Positions 1-6,760 of a stretch of 14,845 nucleotides of DNA are shown here, one piece after another. Numbering within the stretch: the first letter of the stretch is position 1; every line of letters starts with the position of its first letter. Source of the DNA: Robiginitomaculum sp. GTDB taxonomy: Bacteria > Pseudomonadota > Alphaproteobacteria > Caulobacterales > Maricaulaceae. The notes beneath the pieces were generated by a model. The model ran no database searches and was not told the origin of the DNA. It was given only the letters and a program-made list of their open reading frames with translations. The position numbers and the translations under genes are program-made. The stretch covers positions 1-14,845 of the forward strand of contig JALSYJ010000121.1 of the NCBI GenBank assembly GCA_027071965.1. Direction: 5' to 3'.

Positions 1-44
1 TTCCTGCAGATAAGCCTCAGCCGGGCGAGATTGTCCCGATTTGA
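1..44 (+). CDS. Possible C-terminal tail of an upstream gene (partial)
   Basis: One forward frame is open from the left edge to a TGA at 42-44 and reads PADKPQPGEIVPI. A Pro- and charge-rich tail like this is plausible as the end of a protein. Thirteen codons are far too few to assign a family. The other two forward frames either stop at once (TAA at 11-13) or read a less protein-like string through to 69. I see this only as a likely end of a + strand gene. Nothing can be said about its function. Confidence 0.3.
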   Translation, partial: PADKPQPGEIVPI

Positions 45-201
45 CACTATAATGGGTTGGAATGTTTAATGCAGTGTTTCCGATATGAATGTTTTATCGA
101 ATAGTTGCGAAACAGGCGCTTGCTATGGTACACCCCCTTTCGACTGGTATGGATCGATCGCGAGGGAGCTGCGTTAGTTTCAAACGAACCAGGAGTATTT
201 A

Positions 202-558
202 ATGTTGAAGAATAAATTGCTTGCTGTTGTTTTGGTTTTTGCAGGTTTCACCCCGGCTTTTGCTGATGGTGGGTGTAAGGCTCCAGACAAGCCAAAATTA
301 CCTCCAAATGGAGCCACGATCACCTATGACCAGTTGAATACTGCAGCAAATCTGGTAAAGGCATATGCCAAGGCCAACCTGTCCTATAAACAGTGTCTGG
401 ATGGCATTATTACCAAGCCCGAAAACTATAGTCGTGATAAATGGCGCTCGGCATTGCAGGCTTACAATCAAAGTGTGCCGACAGAAAATGCTATTTGGGG
501 GCAATATGAGAAACTTTCAAAAGATTGGATTTCTGCCAATCAGGCATCCAAGCGCTAA
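202..558 (+). CDS. Small exported protein of unknown function with a C-x39-C core
   Basis: This encodes 118 residues with a clear Sec signal peptide: Lys at 3 and 5, a hydrophobic core at about 6-16, and a likely signal peptidase I cut after AFA at 19-21. The mature protein is about 97 residues and should be periplasmic or secreted. It has two cysteines, C25 and C65, which could form one disulfide. Between them lie a proline-rich stretch (KAPDKPKLPP) and a predicted helix ending in YKQC. The ATG at 202 is supported by AGGAG at 191-195, 6 nt upstream. The next gene starts 45 nt downstream and shares the same Cys/Pro/helix/YxxC pattern, so the two are probably co-transcribed paralogues. I do not recognise a named family. 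The 157 bp before it must hold its promoter, but I see no convincing -35/-10 pair there. Confidence 0.75.
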   Translation: MLKNKLLAVVLVFAGFTPAFADGGCKAPDKPKLPPNGATITYDQLNTAANLVKAYAKANLSYKQCLDGIITKPENYSRDKWRSALQAYNQSVPTENAIWGQYEKLSKDWISANQASKR

Positions 559-603
559 TTGCATTATTCAAAACTCTTTAGGTTCAGTATTCAGGAATAT
601 CTC

Positions 604-1095
604 ATGAGCAAGTTTAATTTTATTGGAGCGCTTTTCTTAATGGCAAGTGTTTCAACTGCGGCGATTGCTGTTGATGGGTATCGCCCGCAAAATGATGCGC
701 AACGAAATTACAAGGCTTGCCCTGCCAAGGCCATGGAAGAAGGGGTAAGGCTGGTAACTCCATTTTGCGGCAGCCTGCCCGCTCGCCCGGTGTTTCCTGA
801 TTATGAGACTGCTTTTTCCGGCAAATTATCCAGGGCGGAGTTGGATGTGTTCTCACAACGGTTAAACCGTTTTAAGAATCTGGTCGCACAATACCAGGTT
901 TGTATCAACACTAGGGTGATGGCTGATGGCTCCTTGCCCACAAAGACACTTGATTATGCTGCCTGTGCTGATCAGTGGGCTGTGGGGCAAAAGGGTCAAT
1001 CAGCCGAAGAGTGGGGTTTTTCATGTCTGGGACAGAATGATTGGGAAAATCCGGGATCATCTGTGCCCTTGCGCTGTTTTGCCGAAGAAGAGTAG
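604..1095 (+). CDS. Six-cysteine exported protein of unknown function
   Basis: This encodes 163 residues when read from the ATG at 604. An in-frame extension back to 559 has no support, whereas 604 is preceded by AGGA and begins a good signal peptide (MSKFNFIGALF..., cut near AIA at 20-22). The mature protein has six cysteines (39, 55, 100, 121, 141, 158), an even number that fits disulfides in the periplasm. Residues 55-100 show the same pattern as the preceding gene: Cys, a PxRPxFP proline-rich stretch, an amphipathic helix, then YxxC. This protein adds about 60 C-terminal residues carrying three more cysteines and several tryptophans. The short gap and shared pattern suggest an operon with its neighbour. 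No enzyme motif is visible and no function is assigned. Confidence 0.75.
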   Translation: MSKFNFIGALFLMASVSTAAIAVDGYRPQNDAQRNYKACPAKAMEEGVRLVTPFCGSLPARPVFPDYETAFSGKLSRAELDVFSQRLNRFKNLVAQYQVCINTRVMADGSLPTKTLDYAACADQWAVGQKGQSAEEWGFSCLGQNDWENPGSSVPLRCFAEEE

Positions 1096-1196
1096 GCTGG
1101 CCGCAAAACAGCAATCAGGCGGATCAGGATTTTCTGCTTGTTTTAGGCAACACGGGACTTCTTTAAATCGGCAATAACCGACATATTGCATTTGGC

Positions 1197-2381
1197 TTGC
1201 TGTTTTTGGTGATGCTTCTGGTTGGCGTCTCCAATTCCATGTTGTTTGTGATTTTGCCATATCTTACCCGGCAGTTGGGTGCCGGAGAGATGTATATCGG
1301 TTTGATCTTTGCCGCGTCTTCCATGCTTTACATGTTTTTCAGCCCGTTTTGGGGCTGGCGTTCTGATCATTTTGGTCGCAGGCCGATTTTGCTGATCGGT
1401 ATTTTGGGCAATGGGTTTTCCCTGTTAGCCATGGGTTTGGTTTCATCATGGATTGAGAGCGGCATGGCAACGGCGGCCATTGCCCTTGTTCTGCTGGCTT
1501 TGTCCCGGGCTATTTACGGATTGGTTGGCAGCTCCATGCAGCCGGCAGCACAGGCCTATATTGTGGATCGCACCAGTCGTGCGGAGCGAACTGTCTTATT
1601 GTCATTGCTGGCAGCAGGTGCCGGTTTGGGCACAGCATTGGGGCCGCCATTGGCCGCATGGCTTGGCAGTGGTTTTGGCGTGCCCAATGCAATGTATTTT
1701 CTTGTTGCCTTGTCGGTAGTGTTTTTTGCTTCGGTGTCAATTGGCCTGCCCGAACACAAAAAGCCAACCGCACGGAGGTTAAGCGGGAGGGCATTGCTGG
1801 ATATGATTGTTGACACCAGGCTGCGCACCTTGCTGATGATAGGGGCATTGAGTTGGATGGGGCAGGGCATTTTTTTACAGACCCTGTTGTTCTTTTTGGC
1901 TGATCGTCTGGGTTTGACGGCCCTGCAGGCTTTGCCGGTTTCCGGGACAATTCTGGCGGCCGGGGCGATTAGCGTACTGGTGATGCAATTTGGCTGCATT
2001 CCTTTGTTCAGACCAAATCCAAGACGGTTAATGGTGGTGGGCGCCGGACTTGCAGCTTCGGGGGCCATGCTGATGATATTTGCAGCCTCTGTCTGGATTA
2101 TTGCCTTGGCATTTGTTCTTGCCTCTTCGGGCTTTGGTCTGCTGCGCCCCGGCATTTCCAGCGCTGCCAGCTTGCGGGTGTTTGACCATGAACAAGGAGG
2201 CGCCGCCGGATTGATCGGGGCAACGGCAGGTGCCGGCTTTCTTCTTGCTCCGTTTACCGGGTTGGCTCTTTATCAGTTTGTCGGGCCGTTTGCGCCATTT
2301 GCACTGCTAAGCGCCACCTTGGCCGGGGCGGTTATTCTGGCCATGATTCAGCCAATTGATCACAGCAATGAGCGATTTTGA
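1197..2381 (+). CDS. MFS transporter, DHA1 (drug:H+ antiporter-like) type
   Basis: This is a 394-residue inner-membrane protein with about twelve hydrophobic segments, the usual size for the Major Facilitator Superfamily. The loop after the second helix carries motif A of DHA1 carriers (GWRSDHFGRRP, about residues 53-63). Many proton-coupled drug and metabolite exporters have this motif. The substrate cannot be read from sequence. The start is uncertain. The frame opens after a TAA at 1164-1166 and contains no ATG before 1212. The first usual start is TTG at 1197, and an ATT at 1185 would also give a sensible first helix. No strong ribosome binding site precedes either one. The gene is 101 bp after the six-cysteine protein gene and converges on the transglycosylase gene. 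Confidence 0.85.
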   Translation: MLFLVMLLVGVSNSMLFVILPYLTRQLGAGEMYIGLIFAASSMLYMFFSPFWGWRSDHFGRRPILLIGILGNGFSLLAMGLVSSWIESGMATAAIALVLLALSRAIYGLVGSSMQPAAQAYIVDRTSRAERTVLLSLLAAGAGLGTALGPPLAAWLGSGFGVPNAMYFLVALSVVFFASVSIGLPEHKKPTARRLSGRALLDMIVDTRLRTLLMIGALSWMGQGIFLQTLLFFLADRLGLTALQALPVSGTILAAGAISVLVMQFGCIPLFRPNPRRLMVVGAGLAASGAMLMIFAASVWIIALAFVLASSGFGLLRPGISSAASLRVFDHEQGGAAGLIGATAGAGFLLAPFTGLALYQFVGPFAPFALLSATLAGAVILAMIQPIDHSNERF

Positions 2382-2390
2382 CCCCAGCCT

Positions 2391-2406
2391 TCTCCCGGTC
2401 GGGAGA
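2391..2406. terminator. Short GC hairpin between convergent genes, possible terminator
   Basis: TCTCCC and GGGAGA form a perfect 6-bp stem with a GGTC loop, placed 10 bp after the MFS stop and 41 bp beyond the stop of the opposite-strand gene. The position between two convergent genes fits a shared terminator. There is no run of T on either side, so Rho-independent function is doubtful. Confidence 0.3.
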
Positions 2407-2446
2407 TATAGTTAATTTCGTCAGATTGATAATATGTGGCTGCCCC

Positions 2447-3703
2447 CTAGTGCACGTCCGGTGTTTTGTGGTTGACCCGTAAATTTTCCAACATCTGGGT
2501 GCTGGCAAAGCCATCGGGGATCAGGCCTATTTGGTGCTGATAGGCGCGCAAGGCCCGGCGGGTGTTAGGCCCGGCCATGCCGTCTACACCACCGGGGTCG
2601 TGTCCGGCCTGTTTGAGCAGGCTTTGCATTTCCTTGATTTGTGCTCTGGACAGGGGTTCTTGGTGTTCGGGCCAGCTTTCGGACAAGCCATCTTTGCCGG
2701 CAATGGCGCGAGACAGCAAGCCAACGCCAAGAGCATAGGCTGTTGAATTATTATAGCGTTTGAACACGCGAAAGTTTTTTCCTATCAGGAGCTTGGGCCC
2801 TAAAGCCCCCGCAGGCAGCAAGAGCCTTGCTGCATCACCTAATTCTTCCTGTTGCCATTTTCGTCCTGAATAAGGCTCGGCGCCACGGGCCTGCCATGAG
2901 CCAATTGACAATACCGTGTCATCGGCAAGTTCATAGGCAAATCCGGGTTTTAGTTTAATCTCTACCCCCCAGTCCTTATTGGCCTGCCATCCATGGCGGC
3001 GCAGATAATTGGCGGTTGAGGCCAGAGCATCTGCCTTTGAATTCCAGATGTCCCTTTTACCGTCGCCATCGCCATCTATTGCATAGGCCAAATAGGTGCT
3101 GGGCAGGAACTGGGTCTGGCCCATGGCGCCGGCCCAGGCTCCGGTCAGCTTTTGCCGTGATACGTCGCCTTGTTCGAGCATGGTAATGGCGGCCAGCAAT
3201 TCACCCTCGGCCCAATTTCTTCTGCGGCCATCATGAGCCAGAGTTGCCAGCGAACGTATTATATCAAAATCACCCTGAATTTTCCCATAGGCGCTTTCAA
3301 GACCCCAGATCGCCGTAATAACCGTAGCTGGAACCCCGGTTTCATCTTGCAGTCGGTGCAGAAGTTCCTGATGCTGCTTTAGGGCCGCTTTGCCATTTGC
3401 GACCCGTAAATCTGAAACCGCACTGCGCAGATATTCCCAAACAGGCCTGGTGAATTCCGGCTGAAAGCGATCACGTTCTAAAACTTTTTCATCAGGGGTC
3501 AGGCCCAAAAGCAATTCGCGCACCACAAGTTCCTGATGACCCTTGGCTACAGCTTTTTGTATAAATTGCTCCCGCCAGTGCTCAAAACTTGAATCTCGCT
3601 CAGAAAGCGCGGGCTTGTTGTTTTCCTGCGCTATTGTCTGATTTACGGGCAGTGCAAAGAGCAAAACAAAAGACACTATAAAAAGATAAATGTGAATACG
3701 CAT
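2447..3703 (-). CDS. Lytic murein transglycosylase, MltB/SLT_2 family, with C-terminal peptidoglycan-binding domain
   Basis: This 418-residue enzyme should cleave the MurNAc-GlcNAc bond of peptidoglycan, leaving 1,6-anhydro-MurNAc ends. Residues 1-25 form a signal peptide (cut near TIAQ). No lipobox cysteine follows, so it is likely a soluble periplasmic protein, unlike lipoprotein MltB of E. coli. The SLT_2 domain spans about 38-335. The catalytic Glu is probably E136 in WGLESAYG. GAWAGAMGQTQFLPS at 188-202 is the typical family segment, and an EF-hand-like acidic loop DGDGDGKRD lies at 210-218. A PG_binding_1 domain occupies about 351-407, with the expected DGMAGPNTRRALRAYQ stretch. The ATG at 3703 fits the signal peptide. 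The gene is divergent from rpmJ, across a 135-bp gap. Confidence 0.92.
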   Translation of the reverse strand: MRIHIYLFIVSFVLLFALPVNQTIAQENNKPALSERDSSFEHWREQFIQKAVAKGHQELVVRELLLGLTPDEKVLERDRFQPEFTRPVWEYLRSAVSDLRVANGKAALKQHQELLHRLQDETGVPATVITAIWGLESAYGKIQGDFDIIRSLATLAHDGRRRNWAEGELLAAITMLEQGDVSRQKLTGAWAGAMGQTQFLPSTYLAYAIDGDGDGKRDIWNSKADALASTANYLRRHGWQANKDWGVEIKLKPGFAYELADDTVLSIGSWQARGAEPYSGRKWQQEELGDAARLLLPAGALGPKLLIGKNFRVFKRYNNSTAYALGVGLLSRAIAGKDGLSESWPEHQEPLSRAQIKEMQSLLKQAGHDPGGVDGMAGPNTRRALRAYQHQIGLIPDGFASTQMLENLRVNHKTPDVH

Positions 3704-3838
3704 AAAATCTCATCCAGTTTAACGCAAATCCTGGTTGACAGGTCTGCTTTGCGCCCATAAGTTCCGCGCCTCTTGCGAAGGGGCTGTTATTGGCGCTTTT
3801 GTAATTTTGATCACATATATAGCAATGGAACCGGGACT

Positions 3839-3964
3839 ATGAAAGTTCGCAGCTCTCTGAAATCCTTAAAAACTCGTCACAAAGACTGTAAAGTGGTTCG
3901 CCGCAAGGGTCGTTTATATGTGATCAATAAAACTGACCCGCGTTTTAAGGCGCGTCAGGGATAG
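3839..3964 (+). CDS. rpmJ: 50S ribosomal protein L36 (bL36), zinc-free form
   Basis: This is a 41-residue, strongly basic protein beginning MKVRSSLKSLKTRHKD and ending NKTDPRFKARQG, which matches the 41-residue bL36 form common in proteobacteria. It contains one cysteine only (C17), so it is the C-minus paralogue that lacks the Cys/His zinc site. It is a component of the large ribosomal subunit. The open frame extends back to a TTG at 3773, but the family start is the ATG at 3839. The Shine-Dalgarno element is weak (GGAACCGGG ahead of the ATG). A TTGACA at 3735-3740 could be the -35 of its promoter, with a poor -10 near 3757-3762. It is a lone gene, as rpmJ of this type often is. Confidence 0.95.
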   Translation: MKVRSSLKSLKTRHKDCKVVRRKGRLYVINKTDPRFKARQG

Positions 3965-3988
3965 GCTCCCGACCCTGGGTTCAGATTT

Positions 3989-4016
3989 ATGCAAATAGTT
4001 TAATTGCATGGTTTTT
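3989..4016 (+). terminator. rpmJ: Probable rpmJ intrinsic terminator
   Basis: ATGCAA (3989-3994) and TTGCAT (4004-4009) form a perfect 6-bp stem with a 9-nt loop, followed by GG and five T (4012-4016). It lies 25 bp after the rpmJ stop. The stem is AT-rich and therefore weak, but position and T tract fit a Rho-independent terminator. Confidence 0.4.
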
Positions 4017-4063
4017 AAGGAAATGCTGAACCAGTATAAGCCTCCGGGTTGGAGTAGGCTTGC

Positions 4064-4987
4064 TCAAAATTGATCTGCGGTTATGACTTCCCACGCTTGC
4101 GGGTCGCTGCGCAGGGCTTTTACGGCCAGATAATTTATCTGGTGACCGGCCCGTCGTACCCGATATTTGCCCAGCAAGAAACCACCAATTAAGGAAATGT
4201 CGCCAATGGCATCCAAAACCTTATGGCGTACAAATTCATCGGCAAAGCGCAAGCCCCCAGTGTTTTCAATATTACCTTCTGCAACCACAATACAATTGTC
4301 CAATGTGCCGCCAGCGCCTTTACCGCTTTGTTGCAAATCCCTTATTTCGCTGCGCAGCACAAAAGTTCTGGCAGGGGCTATTTCCTGGGCAAAGCCTGTA
4401 GCGGTCACATCAAAGCAATAGTTGCTTTTCCCGATGGCCGGGTTTTGATATTCAATCCCAAGATCAATTTCAAATCGCGAACAAGGGCTAAGCTGCGCAT
4501 GGCTTTGTCCGGATTTTACAGTAACAGGCTTTAGCACCCTGATAAACTTTCGGGGCCGGGCTTGATCTATGGCCCCAACCGCTAACAGATCATCGCTAAA
4601 GTGTTTAGAGCAGCCATCCATGGCTGGAATTTCTGCTCCGTCTATTTCAATTCGTACATTTTCTATATTGTGGGCAAGAAGGGCGCTCAGCAAATGTTCC
4701 ACGGTACTTATTTGTACACCATTGTCATTACCAAGAGCAGTGCCGCGCCGGGTAGCAATCACGCTGGAAAGATCGGCCTTTATAATTTGCTCATTTTTAG
4801 GAACATCTGTCCGAACAAAGTAAACCCCGCTATTTGCCGGAGCGGGGTGTAATTGCATTTGAACCACGGCACCCGTGTGCAACCCAATTCCAGCAAAAGA
4901 TATCGGTGCAGATAGTGTGTGCTGCGAACAAACAAGGGGTGAAATAGAAGATTGCACGGGCGGCCTTTGTCGGGTGAATACTGCCAA
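4064..4987 (-). CDS. lpxC: UDP-3-O-acyl-N-acetylglucosamine deacetylase
   Basis: LpxC removes the N-acetyl group from UDP-3-O-acyl-GlcNAc, the committed cytoplasmic step of lipid A synthesis, using Zn2+. The product has 307 residues; E. coli LpxC has 305. Visible active-site residues are E97 and H98 in STVEHLLSALLAHN, H255/K256/D259 in FADEFVRHKVLDAIGD, and H282 in RRAGHQINYLAVKAL, equivalent to E78, H79, H238, K239, D242 and H265 of E. coli. The family N-terminus (QHTLSAPISFAGIGLHTG) begins near residue 22. The annotated start is TTG at 4987, and GTG at 4957 is also possible. A hairpin covers the likely ribosome binding site (separate entry). It lies 53 bp downstream of trcR on the same strand and may be co-transcribed with it. 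It is not next to ftsZ, its common neighbour elsewhere. Confidence 0.96.
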   Translation of the reverse strand: MAVFTRQRPPVQSSISPLVCSQHTLSAPISFAGIGLHTGAVVQMQLHPAPANSGVYFVRTDVPKNEQIIKADLSSVIATRRGTALGNDNGVQISTVEHLLSALLAHNIENVRIEIDGAEIPAMDGCSKHFSDDLLAVGAIDQARPRKFIRVLKPVTVKSGQSHAQLSPCSRFEIDLGIEYQNPAIGKSNYCFDVTATGFAQEIAPARTFVLRSEIRDLQQSGKGAGGTLDNCIVVAEGNIENTGGLRFADEFVRHKVLDAIGDISLIGGFLLGKYRVRRAGHQINYLAVKALRSDPQAWEVITADQF

Positions 4988-4991
4988 AAGA

Positions 4992-5006
4992 CCGCAAGTC
5001 CTGCGG
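4992..5006 (-). promoter_or_regulatory. Hairpin over the probable lpxC ribosome binding site
   Basis: In the lpxC transcript, CCGCA and TGCGG pair around a five-base loop GGACT. The likely Shine-Dalgarno AGGA (complement of 4999-5002) sits partly in the stem and partly in the loop, 11 nt before the TTG start at 4987. Base pairing would limit ribosome access. The stem is directly visible. Its role in limiting LpxC translation is inference. Confidence 0.4.
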
Positions 5007-5040
5007 GCAAGGCAGGCGGACAGGCAGTTTTAGTGAACTA

Positions 5041-5736
5041 CTACTCCTTTGATTCTTTGCCAAGTTCAGCAAAAGATCCAAACACGCTTTCGGCGTCTAC
5101 TTCCCCAAGGGGCTCTGCGGCTATTGTCTCAGGCGCTTCTTCCTCTGCTGGAGCCAAAACATCGGTTTCTTCCTGATCTGGAACAATGCCGTTCTTTTCA
5201 TCGGCAATGCGTTTCTTTTCAGCAGCTTTTTTTACCACAGCATCAAGATCAATTTGCGTGCAAAGCCCAACAGAGACCGGATCAACGGGTTTGATTTGCG
5301 AGGCATTCCAATGGCTGCGCTCGCGCACAGAAACAATGGTTGGCTTTGTTGTGCCGATAAGTCTGGATATTTGCGCATCGGAAACTTCCGGATGATTGCG
5401 GACAATCCAGGCAATGGCATCTGGTCGGTTTTGGCGACGTGAAACCGGTGTATAGTTGGGGCCCTTGCGCTTTTGCTGCATTTTTTCGGCGTGTTTTGGA
5501 ACAACAGCCTTCATCCGGTAATCAGGATCAGCTTCGGCTTTTTCAATTTCATCGCGAATCAACTGACCGCCACTGATCGGATCCAGACCGCGAACGCCCG
5601 CTGCCACATCTCCATCGGCAATACCTTTAACCTCAAGCGGGTGCAAAGAGCAAAAATCCGCGACCTGGGCAAAGGTTAGGGCTGTGTTGTCTATCAACCA
5701 GACGGCTGTTGCCTTCGGCATCAAAATATCAGTCAT
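5041..5736 (-). CDS. trcR: Cell cycle transcriptional regulator TrcR (DUF1013 family)
   Basis: This 231-residue protein matches the alphaproteobacterial DUF1013 family, named TrcR in Caulobacter, where it associates with RNA polymerase and influences cell-cycle gene expression. Recognisable stretches are the N-terminal MPKATAVWLIDNTALTFAQV with FCSLHPLEVKGIADGD, then GVRGLDPISGGQLIRDEI, and a central helix-turn-helix-like segment (PDAIAWIVRNHPEVSDAQ, then ISRLIGTTKPTIVSVR). The C-terminal third is acidic and rich in Glu/Ala and looks disordered. The ATG at 5736 is chosen because TGGAGA lies 8 nt upstream. The frame continues open to 5802 through a terminator hairpin, so upstream starts are unlikely. 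A promoter and intrinsic terminator precede it, suggesting attenuation. lpxC follows by 53 bp, and DUF1192/rcdA are divergent. Confidence 0.9.
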   Translation of the reverse strand: MTDILMPKATAVWLIDNTALTFAQVADFCSLHPLEVKGIADGDVAAGVRGLDPISGGQLIRDEIEKAEADPDYRMKAVVPKHAEKMQQKRKGPNYTPVSRRQNRPDAIAWIVRNHPEVSDAQISRLIGTTKPTIVSVRERSHWNASQIKPVDPVSVGLCTQIDLDAVVKKAAEKKRIADEKNGIVPDQEETDVLAPAEEEAPETIAAEPLGEVDAESVFGSFAELGKESKE

Positions 5737-5750
5737 TTCGCAAGTCTCCA

Positions 5751-5781
5751 AAACAAAAAGCCCGGCCTGATCAGCCGGGCT
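5751..5781 (-). terminator. Intrinsic terminator in the trcR leader (possible attenuator)
   Basis: Read on the minus strand, AGCCCGGC (5781-5774) and GCCGGGCT (5766-5759) form a perfect 8-bp GC-rich stem with a 7-nt loop. It is followed by TTTTGTTTT. It ends just before the TGGAGA of trcR. As no gene lies between the predicted promoter at 5831-5858 and this hairpin, it would stop transcription about 70 nt into the trcR leader unless relieved. An upstream leader segment GCTCGGC could also pair with the 3' arm (one G-U pair), and CTGATC with the GATCAG of the loop, so alternative folds exist. Confidence 0.6.
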
Positions 5782-5830
5782 GCACCAGTAGCAGATCAGC
5801 AAAATGACGCCGAGCCTGCAATTAAGTCTC

Positions 5831-5858
5831 TTTATAGGAGCATTTTTAAGAAAGGCAA
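5831..5858 (-). promoter_or_regulatory. Predicted sigma-70-type promoter of trcR
   Basis: On the minus strand TTGCCT (complement of 5853-5858) and TATAAA (complement of 5831-5836) are separated by 16 bp. Transcription would start near 5824, giving a leader of about 88 nt before the trcR ATG. A GATTC at 5865-5869 (a GANTC site, the CcrM methylation target in alphaproteobacteria) lies just upstream of the -35. Confidence 0.5.
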
Positions 5859-5965
5859 AGTAAAGATTCAGCAGATATCCTTGGCTTTTGACCTGAATTT
5901 ATTGTCTGGTTCTGGTGTTTTTGATGAATTAGGGTTATGTTCGTAATTGGTAATTTGGAAAAACA

Positions 5966-6163
5966 ATGCCAATGAATGATATAGACGAACCCGCAAAACA
6001 ACCACGGCAACAGTCGCCTGGCGATGATTTGTATGACTTCTCGGTTGAGGAGTTGCGCGAAAGAATAGAGCTGTTTGAAGCTGAAATTACCCGAACAAAG
6101 CAAATTCTTGCTAAAAAAACTGCTGGAATGGACGTTGCCAATGCTTTGTTTGGAAAATCTTAA
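5966..6163 (+). CDS. DUF1192 family small protein
   Basis: This 65-residue protein fits the short alphaproteobacterial DUF1192 family. The core is LYDFSVEELRERIELFEAEI followed by TRTKQILAKKTAGMDVANAL and a Phe near the C-terminus. The central part is a heptad-like helix, likely a short coiled coil. The N-terminal 22 residues are polar and probably disordered. There is no signal peptide or membrane segment, so it should be cytoplasmic. The start at 5966 has GGA 8 nt upstream; a second ATG at 5972 is possible. The function of the family is unknown to me. The gene lies 74 bp ahead of rcdA on the same strand, and this neighbourhood suggests a shared transcript and possibly a role near the ClpXP adaptor, which is inference. 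Confidence 0.85.
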   Translation: MPMNDIDEPAKQPRQQSPGDDLYDFSVEELRERIELFEAEITRTKQILAKKTAGMDVANALFGKS

Positions 6164-6237
6164 AGAAAACGGCAGGATGCTTGCAACGTATGGATCGATT
6201 TCTTCCTTTTGCTCCTTTTTGAGACGAGATATAAATT

Positions 6238-6729
6238 ATGACCGATGAATTCGCTGCCAGATTGAATGACTTTACCGCTTCTGAATTGTTTACACGAAGT
6301 TTTCGTGAAGGCATGGATTTGGTGGAAGAGGCGGCAGCCTATCTTGACGGGCCGGGCCGCGAAGAATCCCGCGCTCTGCCGCGGGCGGGCGCTTTGGCTT
6401 ATGCCGGCGAGAGCATGCGCCTGACCACACGTTTAATGCAGGTGGCAAGCTGGTTGCTTGTGCAGCGGGCGGTTCGCGAAAAGGAAATGAGCATCGAAGA
6501 TGCCTGTGATGAAAAATACCGGCTGGGCGATGATGCTATTCGCAAAGCAAATTTTTCTGGTGCCGAGACCCCTGAAGCCTTGCAAAAACTAATTCAGCGC
6601 ACAGATCAGGTTTATGATTCCATTCAGCGGCTGGACAAGCAGATTTACGGTGAACAGGGCCGAAACGGCCCAGCTAACCCGGTATCAGAGCACCATGCGC
6701 GATTGTCGGCAGCTTTTGGAGATCGCTAA
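6238..6729 (+). CDS. rcdA: RcdA, ClpXP protease adaptor (DUF1465 family)
   Basis: RcdA, 'regulator of CtrA degradation', delivers substrates to the ClpXP protease together with CpdR and PopA in Caulobacter, allowing removal of the master regulator CtrA at the G1-S transition. The 163-residue product carries the family signature: FREGMDLVEEAAAYLDGPGR (about 22-41), the highly conserved AYAGESMRLTTRLMQVASWL (54-73), then LVQRAVREKEMS. It should be a soluble three-helix-bundle protein with a loose C-terminal tail (about 145-163), the region used for cargo contact in Caulobacter. The Shine-Dalgarno element is poor (GAGACGAG about 10 nt ahead of the ATG). The 807 bp after the gene are non-coding and full of repeats. 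Confidence 0.93.
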   Translation: MTDEFAARLNDFTASELFTRSFREGMDLVEEAAAYLDGPGREESRALPRAGALAYAGESMRLTTRLMQVASWLLVQRAVREKEMSIEDACDEKYRLGDDAIRKANFSGAETPEALQKLIQRTDQVYDSIQRLDKQIYGEQGRNGPANPVSEHHARLSAAFGDR

Positions 6730-6760
6730 AGCATTTTTAGCAAAAGTGGGAAGTTTTTTT
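6725..6760 (+). terminator. Weak terminator candidate after rcdA
   Basis: GCTAAA (6725-6730, overlapping the stop codon) and TTTAGC (6736-6741) form a 6-bp stem with a 5-nt loop. A run of seven T follows at 6754-6760, but 12 nt away, so the arrangement is not canonical. The CAAAA at 6741-6745 could pair with TTTTG next to the T run instead. Confidence 0.3.

Noticed and set aside
41..53. TTGACA and TATAAT as a promoter
   Set aside because: The two hexamers are only 1 bp apart, and no -35 lies at proper distance from the TATAAT.
147..158. GTATGGATCGAT shared with 6188-6199, both about 50 bp before a start codon
   Set aside because: A 12-bp match is expected several times by chance in a window of this size, and no other similarity surrounds it.
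3773..3838. N-terminal extension of bL36
   Set aside because: The family starts at MKVR, and the extra codons are upstream promoter sequence.
4039..4062. Hairpin after lpxC (AAGCC...GGCTT with inner TCC/GGA)
   Set aside because: The stem is interrupted by a 3-nt bulge and has no T run on either strand.
5737..5802. N-terminal extension of TrcR from a TTG at 5802
   Set aside because: The extension would translate through the terminator hairpin. The ATG at 5736 has a well-placed TGGAGA, and the family N-terminus begins there.
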